Source: CAXTEJ01 sp964243295
Lineage (GTDB): Bacteria; Actinomycetota; Actinomycetes; Actinomycetales; Angustibacteraceae
Direction of reading: 5' to 3'
NCBI GenBank assembly: GCA_964243295.1
Contig: CAXTEJ010000030.1
Location: 1-38,769 of the forward strand
Length of the DNA stretch: 38,769 nt
In this document: in pieces, positions 34,955 to 38,769 of the stretch
Layout of the letters: each line of letters starts with the position of its first letter
How positions within the stretch are numbered: position 1 is the stretch's first letter
The notes under the pieces: model-generated
What the model was told of the DNA's origin: nothing
The model's input: only the letters and a program-made list of their open reading frames with translations
Database searches by the model: none
Position numbers and translations under genes: made by a program

Positions 34955-34994
34955 GCCGGCTCGTGGGGCCCGGACGTCGACCGGGGGGCGACGG

Positions 34995-35531
34995 TCAGGT
35001 CGCGGCCTTCCTGGCGCGGTAGGCGGCGACGGCGCCCCGGTTGGCGCAAGTGGTGCTGCAGAAGCGGCGCGAGCGGTTGCGGGACAGGTCCACCACGAGG
35101 TCATCGCATCCCGGGTCGGCGCAGACCGACAGGCGCGAGAGCTCGTCGGCGCGCACGACCTCGACCAGCGCCATCGCCGTCTCGACCTCGACGCGCTGCG
35201 CCAGCGGAGCGTCGTCGGCGACGGCGTGCAGGTGCCAGTCCACGTCGCCGTGACGCACCAGGCGAGGCAGCGCGCAGGCGCGCGCGAGGGAGGTGTTGAC
35301 CAGGCCGGCCACGTCGTCCCGCTCGGCAGTGAGCAGCTCACGCAGCACCGGCCGAAGGGCGCGGACGGCGGCCAGCTCGGCCTCGGTTCCGTCGCGGCGA
35401 CCGGTGTAGGCGTGCTCACCGAACCACGCGCCCAGCTGGTCGGGCGTCCGCATCGCGTCGGGCGGGCCGACGGTGTTGACCAGCGCCACGGCCGACAGCA
35501 GCGCGGCCTCGACGTCATGGGCGAAGACCAT
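34995..35531 (-). CDS. CGNR zinc-finger transcriptional regulator
   Basis: A 178-residue protein with the ABATE-type N-terminal domain (about 1-120, LVNTVGPPDAMRTPDQLGAWF) and a C-terminal zinc ribbon CADPGC ... RRFCSTTCANR, in which the family CGNR reads CANR. Such proteins are believed to bind DNA. The ATG lies six bases after TAAGGT, so the message is leaderless. It is divergent from the EamA transporter gene with 39 bases between starts, so it probably regulates the transporter. A 3' relic of the same gene lies at 32302-32362. Confidence 0.9.
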   Translation of the reverse strand: MVFAHDVEAALLSAVALVNTVGPPDAMRTPDQLGAWFGEHAYTGRRDGTEAELAAVRALRPVLRELLTAERDDVAGLVNTSLARACALPRLVRHGDVDWHLHAVADDAPLAQRVEVETAMALVEVVRADELSRLSVCADPGCDDLVVDLSRNRSRRFCSTTCANRGAVAAYRARKAAT

Positions 35532-35537
35532 GTTGAC

Positions 35538-35543
35538 ACCTTA
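35538..35543 (-). promoter_or_regulatory. -10 box (TAAGGT) for the leaderless CGNR gene
   Basis: On the minus strand TAAGGT, then gtcaac, then the ATG at 35531. On the other strand TAGCGT (35557-35562), eight bases before the EamA ATG, may be the divergent -10, so the promoters nearly touch. Confidence 0.55.
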
Positions 35544-35570
35544 CATCAGCACACTCTAGCGTCACTGGTC

Positions 35571-36527
35571 ATGACAACTGTGACCCGTGACATGACAGTC
35601 GGCGTGCCAGGCCCGGTGGCGCTGCGATCCACCGGCGGCCTCGCGCTGGCGGCCATCTCGGCTGCCTCCTTCGGGCTGTCGGGCTCCTTGGCCAGCGGCC
35701 TGCTGCGCACCGGGTGGAGCCCGGGCGCCGTCGTCCTGGTGCGCATCGGTCTGGCCGCCGCGGTCCTGGCGCCCTTCGCCGCGGCGTCGCTGCGGGGGCG
35801 CTGGCACCTGCTGCGCGCCCGCGCCCGACTGGTGATCAGCTACGGCGCCTTCGCGGTCGCCGGGGCGCAGCTGTGCTACTTCTCCGCCGTCGCGACGATG
35901 GACGTCGGCCCCGCGCTGCTCATCGAGTACACCGCGCCCGCCGCCGTCGTCGCGTGGCTGTGGTGGCGCCGCGGCGCCCGCCCGGGCCGACTCACGCTGG
36001 CCGGCGCCGCACTGGCTGCCGTGGGGCTGGTGCTGGTGCTCGACCTGGTGTCGGGAGCCGACCTCGCGTGGTCGGGGGCGGCGTGGGCGCTGGGCGCCAT
36101 GGTGGGATGTGCCGTCTACTTCCTGGCGTCCGCCGACGACTCCGGGCTGCCGCCGATGGCGCTGGCCGGCAGCGGCCTGGTGATCGCCGCGGTCGTGCTC
36201 GGTGCGGCGGGAGCGGTGGGCGTCCTGCCGCTGCGGGCGACCAGCGCCTCGCCGGTCTACGCCGGTGCGCAGCTGCCCTTCTGGCTGCCGCTGCTGGTCC
36301 TCGGGCTGGTCACCGCGGCCCTGGCCTACGTCACCGGCATCGCCGCCACCCGCCGCCTGGGCGCACGCGTGGCGTCCTTCGTCGCCCTGCTGGAGGTGCT
36401 CGCCGGCGTGCTGGCCGCCTGGTTGCTGCTGGGCCAGCTGCCCGGCGTCGTCCAGCTGCTCGGCGGGACGCTGGTGCTGGCGGGCGTCGTCCTCGTCAAG
36501 CTCGGCGAGTCTCCGGTCGCGGCCTGA
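35571..36527 (+). CDS. EamA/DMT-family transporter
   Basis: A 318-residue protein with ten predicted membrane segments in two EamA repeats. The first starts at LALAAISAASFGLSGSLASGLLRTGWSPG and has LLIEYTAPAAVVAWLWWRRG; the second ends GVLAAWLLLGQLPGVVQLLGGTLVLAGVVLVKLG. Members export amino acids or other metabolites; substrate unknown. The ATG at 35571 is used. The stop is only seven bases from the 3' end of the convergent tRNA-Leu gene, as expected if the gene lies on DNA inserted at the tRNA. A 54-base relic occurs at 32370-32423. Confidence 0.92.
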   Translation: MTTVTRDMTVGVPGPVALRSTGGLALAAISAASFGLSGSLASGLLRTGWSPGAVVLVRIGLAAAVLAPFAAASLRGRWHLLRARARLVISYGAFAVAGAQLCYFSAVATMDVGPALLIEYTAPAAVVAWLWWRRGARPGRLTLAGAALAAVGLVLVLDLVSGADLAWSGAAWALGAMVGCAVYFLASADDSGLPPMALAGSGLVIAAVVLGAAGAVGVLPLRATSASPVYAGAQLPFWLPLLVLGLVTAALAYVTGIAATRRLGARVASFVALLEVLAGVLAAWLLLGQLPGVVQLLGGTLVLAGVVLVKLGESPVAA

Positions 36528-36534
36528 GCGTGTG

Positions 36535-36618
36535 TGTCCGGAGGGGGACTTGAACCCCCACGCCCGTTAAGGGCACTAGCACCTCAAGCTAGCGCGTCTG
36601 CCATTCCGCCACCCGGAC
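36535..36618 (-). tRNA. tRNA-Leu (anticodon GAG)
   Basis: 84 bases on the minus strand. Acceptor GTCCGGG pairs with TCCGGAC (one G-U), discriminator A at 36535, anticodon stem CTAGC/GCTAG with loop TTGAGGT giving anticodon GAG, a long class II variable arm (GCCC-TTAAC-GGGC) and T arm GGGGGTTCAAGTCCCCC. CCA is not encoded. It decodes CUC/CUU. The 3' end is repeated at 34811-34835. Confidence 0.95.
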
Positions 36619-36714
36619 GAGTGGATCGCGACGGCCCTGCGGCGCCGTGATGCGACGTCGAGATTAGCACGCGGCGCAGGGCCGTCCGACCGAGACGCCT
36701 TGTGGGGCGGCGGT

Positions 36715-36720
36715 TACGGT
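36715..36720 (+). promoter_or_regulatory. -10 box (TACGGT) for the leaderless M20 peptidase gene
   Basis: TACGGT, then ggctcg, then the ATG at 36727. This rules out the longer frame from 36700, which would start upstream of the transcript. Confidence 0.65.
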
Positions 36721-36726
36721 GGCTCG

Positions 36727-38085
36727 ATGACGAGCCACGACGACACCGCCGACCGCACTGCCGACTCGCCTGCGGTCGGCGAGGTGGTCGACCTGTGCCG
36801 CGACCTGCTGCGCTTCGACACCAGCAACTACGGCGACGGTTCGGGGCCGGGTGAGCGGGCAGCGGCCGAGCACGTGATGGGGTTGCTGCACGACGTGGGC
36901 CTCGCGCCCGAGCTCGTCGAGAGCGACCCCGGTCGGGCCAGTGTCGTCGTCCGGGTCGAGGGTGAGGCGGCGGGCACGGCCGAGCGAGGCGCGCTGCTGG
37001 TGCACGGCCACCTCGACGTCGTCCCCGCGGACGCGCGCGACTGGAAGGTCGACCCGTTCGCCGGCGAGCTCGCCGACGGGTGCCTGTGGGGCCGCGGCGC
37101 GGTCGACATGAAGGACATGGACGCGATGATGCTGGCGGTGCTGCGCGACCTCGCGCGGTCGGGCCGCAAACCGCCGCGCGACCTGGTCTTCGCGTTCTTC
37201 GCCGACGAGGAGGCGGGCGGCGTCAAGGGCAGCCACTGGGTCGTCGACAACCGCCGCGACCTGCTCGACGGCGTGACCGAGGCCATCAGCGAGGTCGGCG
37301 GCTACTCGGTCACCGTCGAGGGACGCGAGGGCGACGCCGTCCGGATGTACCTGCTGCAGACCGCGGAGAAGGGCATCGCCTGGCTGCGGCTGGTCGCCCA
37401 CGGCACGGCGGGCCACGGCTCGCAGATCAACACCGACAACGCGGTGACGCGGCTCGCGCAGGCGGTCGCGCGCATCGGCGAGCACCAGTGGCCCATCGAC
37501 ATCACGCCCACCGTGCGGCAGTTCCTCGACGGCGTCACCGAGATCACCGGTGTGGAGTTCGACCCGAGGAACCCCGACCAGGTGCTGCGGCGGCTCGGCA
37601 CCGTCGCGCGCTTCGTCGGCGCCACGTTCCAGGACACGACCAACCCCACGCTGCTCAAGGCCGGCTACAAGCACAACGTCATCCCGCAGGCGGCCGAGGC
37701 CTTCGTCGACTGCCGGTTCCTGCCCGGTCACGAGGACCTCGTCGTCCAGACGGTGCGCGACCTGGCCGGCCCCGGCGTCGACGTGTCGGTCCACCACCGC
37801 GACATCTCGCTCGAGACCTCCTTCGACGGTCGGCTGGTCGACCGCATGGTCGAGGCCCTGCAGGCCGAGGACCCGGGCGCACCGGTGCTTCCCTACTGCT
37901 TGTCCGGCGGCACCGACAACAAGGCGCTGAGCACCATCGGCATCCGGGGCTTCGGGTTCGCGCCGCTGCAGCTGCCGCCCGACCTGGACTTCCCGGCGAT
38001 GTTCCACGGGGTCGACGAGCGCGTGCCCGTCGACGCGCTGCGCTTCGGCACCCGGGTGCTCGACCGGCTGCTGCGCACCTGCTGA
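36727..38085 (+). CDS. M20-family metallopeptidase / amidohydrolase
   Basis: A 452-residue di-zinc peptidase. Metal ligands and catalytic residues are in place: His95 and Asp97 in VHGHLDVVP, bridging Asp127 in GRGAVDMKD, catalytic Glu161 and Glu162 in FADEEAGG, Glu189 in ISEVGG and the C-terminal His in MFHGVDER. A lid/dimerisation domain lies at about 210-340 (LVAHGTAGHGSQINTDNAV). It cleaves dipeptides or N-acyl amino acids; specificity is not clear. The stop is nine bases from the convergent DUF5703 gene. Confidence 0.93.
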   Translation: MTSHDDTADRTADSPAVGEVVDLCRDLLRFDTSNYGDGSGPGERAAAEHVMGLLHDVGLAPELVESDPGRASVVVRVEGEAAGTAERGALLVHGHLDVVPADARDWKVDPFAGELADGCLWGRGAVDMKDMDAMMLAVLRDLARSGRKPPRDLVFAFFADEEAGGVKGSHWVVDNRRDLLDGVTEAISEVGGYSVTVEGREGDAVRMYLLQTAEKGIAWLRLVAHGTAGHGSQINTDNAVTRLAQAVARIGEHQWPIDITPTVRQFLDGVTEITGVEFDPRNPDQVLRRLGTVARFVGATFQDTTNPTLLKAGYKHNVIPQAAEAFVDCRFLPGHEDLVVQTVRDLAGPGVDVSVHHRDISLETSFDGRLVDRMVEALQAEDPGAPVLPYCLSGGTDNKALSTIGIRGFGFAPLQLPPDLDFPAMFHGVDERVPVDALRFGTRVLDRLLRTC

Positions 38086-38094
38086 CCGGCTCGC

Positions 38095-38304
38095 TCAGGC
38101 GGTGCGCTGCACGCGGATGATCTTGCGGCGCAGCCAGACCTTGCGGACCCCGCCCCGGAACAGGCGCACGCGAGCGAGCTCCCACTGGCCGTACTCGGCG
38201 TGCTCGGTCAGCATCGCGCGCACGTCGGAGCGGGGGAGCGCGCCAGGCAGCTGCAGCACGCGGTACTCGTACTCGATCATCGAAGGCCACTCATCGCCGT
38301 CCAT
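38095..38304 (-). CDS. DUF5703 family small protein
   Basis: About 69 residues: IEYEYRVLQLPGALPRSDVRAMLTEHAEYGQWELARVRLF, then a basic C-terminus RKVWLRRKIIRV. This matches a short actinobacterial family of unknown function. AGGAGG on the minus strand precedes tandem ATGs at 38307 and 38304; a later ATG at 38280 (MIEYEYR) is where the conserved part begins and is a plausible alternative start. Confidence 0.75.
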   Translation of the reverse strand: MDGDEWPSMIEYEYRVLQLPGALPRSDVRAMLTEHAEYGQWELARVRLFRGGVRKVWLRRKIIRVQRTA

Positions 38305-38374
38305 CATGCCTCCTGAGGCGAGCGGGTGTCGCCCCGCTGGAGTGCACAGGCTGCCGCCGCGCACCGCGAGCCGA

Positions 38375-38380
38375 TACGGT
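38375..38380 (+). promoter_or_regulatory. -10 box (TACGGT) for the leaderless acidic-protein gene
   Basis: TACGGT, then cctccc, then the ATG at 38387, the same hexamer and spacing as at 36715. Confidence 0.65.
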
Positions 38381-38386
38381 CCTCCC

Positions 38387-38758
38387 ATGCCGACCGACCC
38401 GCGCGCAGCCCTGACCGTGCTGGTCGCAGCCTTCGAGCGACACCTCGAGGCCGCCGCCCACCGCCGCGGTGAGAACGACCCCAACGTGCTCGCCGCCTAC
38501 CGCACCCTCGCCGACGCCTTCGAGGACTACGACGACGCGCTGCTCGACGCCTTCGACGAGGTCACCCCGCTCGAGGTCTTCCACGGCGACGAGGACGACG
38601 AGTACGCCGAAGAGGGCGATGACGAGGGCGACGACGAGGGCGACGAGCTCGACCTTCGCGACGACGGCACCGGCAGCTACACCGGCATGGACGACGAGGA
38701 GTACGAGGACGCCTCCGACGCGCAGGCACCCTCCGCACCCGGGCCGACGCGCCTCTGA
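38387..38758 (+). CDS. Conserved acidic protein of unknown function
   Basis: 123 residues. The N-terminal 60 residues are a compact helical part (DPRAALTVLVAAFERHLEAAA ... YRTLADAFEDYDDALLDAFDEV); the rest is extremely acidic and probably disordered, with DEGDDEGDE repeats and no Cys. Similar short proteins occur in actinobacteria and are sometimes labelled primosomal without support. The ATG is fixed by the -10 six bases upstream. Function unknown; an acidic tail could mimic nucleic acid, but that is inference. Confidence 0.8.
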   Translation: MPTDPRAALTVLVAAFERHLEAAAHRRGENDPNVLAAYRTLADAFEDYDDALLDAFDEVTPLEVFHGDEDDEYAEEGDDEGDDEGDELDLRDDGTGSYTGMDDEEYEDASDAQAPSAPGPTRL

Positions 38759-38769
38759 CGCTGCTCGAC

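Larger units (their letters stand above)
32266..34994. mobile_element. Degenerate insertion region: mobile-element scar with one intact cargo gene
   Basis: Between the small membrane gene and the CGNR gene lie, in order: relics of the CGNR and EamA genes, a broken ISL3 transposase, an intact SGNH hydrolase of lower GC, a broken serine recombinase, a tyrosine integrase fragment, a tRNA-Leu 3'-end fragment and a 3' relic of the membrane gene. The GC content falls visibly in 32.9-34.2 kb. No terminal repeats bounding the whole region are evident. Confidence 0.7.

Noticed and set aside
36535..36618. Treating the tRNA 3'-end match as a repetitive terminator
   Set aside because: The sequence folds as a complete class II tRNA with a GAG anticodon, so the distant copy is a tRNA fragment.

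Overview
This is a high-GC (roughly 73 percent) chromosomal segment from an actinobacterium. The support is the codon use, a magnesium-chelatase-like ATPase plus VWA gene pair of the mycobacterial Rv0958/Rv0959 type, DUF5703 and CGNR proteins, REC-RsbW-like signalling, and many leaderless GTG/ATG starts placed 6-7 bases after a TANNNT -10 box. Genus cannot be fixed from the window; it is not Mycobacterium or Streptomyces in any obvious way.

Layout. 1-4.2 kb: TSUP permease, SpoU/TrmH RNA methyltransferase, and a convergent, overlapping membrane GAF-GGDEF-EAL cyclic-di-GMP protein. 4.2-4.5 kb: a small secreted protein made of tandem decapeptides, interrupted by a 100-N assembly gap. 4.6-10.1 kb: YbaK-domain protein, HelD-like helicase, RlmA-type rRNA methyltransferase and release factor 3, a cluster for recycling and tuning transcription and translation. 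10.1-13.5 kb: MoxR/chelatase-type AAA+ ATPase and VWA partner. 13.6-20.4 kb: SMP-30 lactonase, sirtuin, polyphosphate kinase 2, glucose-6-phosphate dehydrogenase and aminopeptidase N. 20.4-23.2 kb: a two-gene signalling module, a REC-PAS-PAS histidine kinase followed by a REC domain fused to an RsbW-like ATPase. 23.3-26.4 kb: an operon of double-VOC protein, aldo/keto reductase and GH1 beta-glucosidase. 26.5-31.7 kb: NarL-type two-component system, FemX-like transferase overlapping a diverged alanine-racemase-like gene, and a TetR regulator.

31.7-36.6 kb is the accessory part. TetR is divergent from a small membrane protein gene, with palindromes overlapping both -10 boxes. Then comes a scar of broken mobile DNA (ISL3 transposase, serine recombinase, tyrosine integrase), an intact lower-GC SGNH hydrolase lipoprotein, and relics of the flanking genes. 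It ends at a tRNA-Leu 3'-end fragment that is repeated directly at the intact tRNA-Leu(GAG) 1.7 kb further on. Between the two tRNA ends lie intact CGNR zinc-finger and EamA transporter genes. 36.7-38.8 kb returns to core genes: M20 peptidase, DUF5703 protein and a very acidic conserved protein.

Most interesting: the decapeptide-repeat secreted protein, the REC-RsbW fusion module, stop codons that double as -10 boxes, the paired TetR operators, and the reciprocal-relic mosaic flanked by tRNA-Leu ends. No CRISPR array, rRNA or riboswitch was seen.
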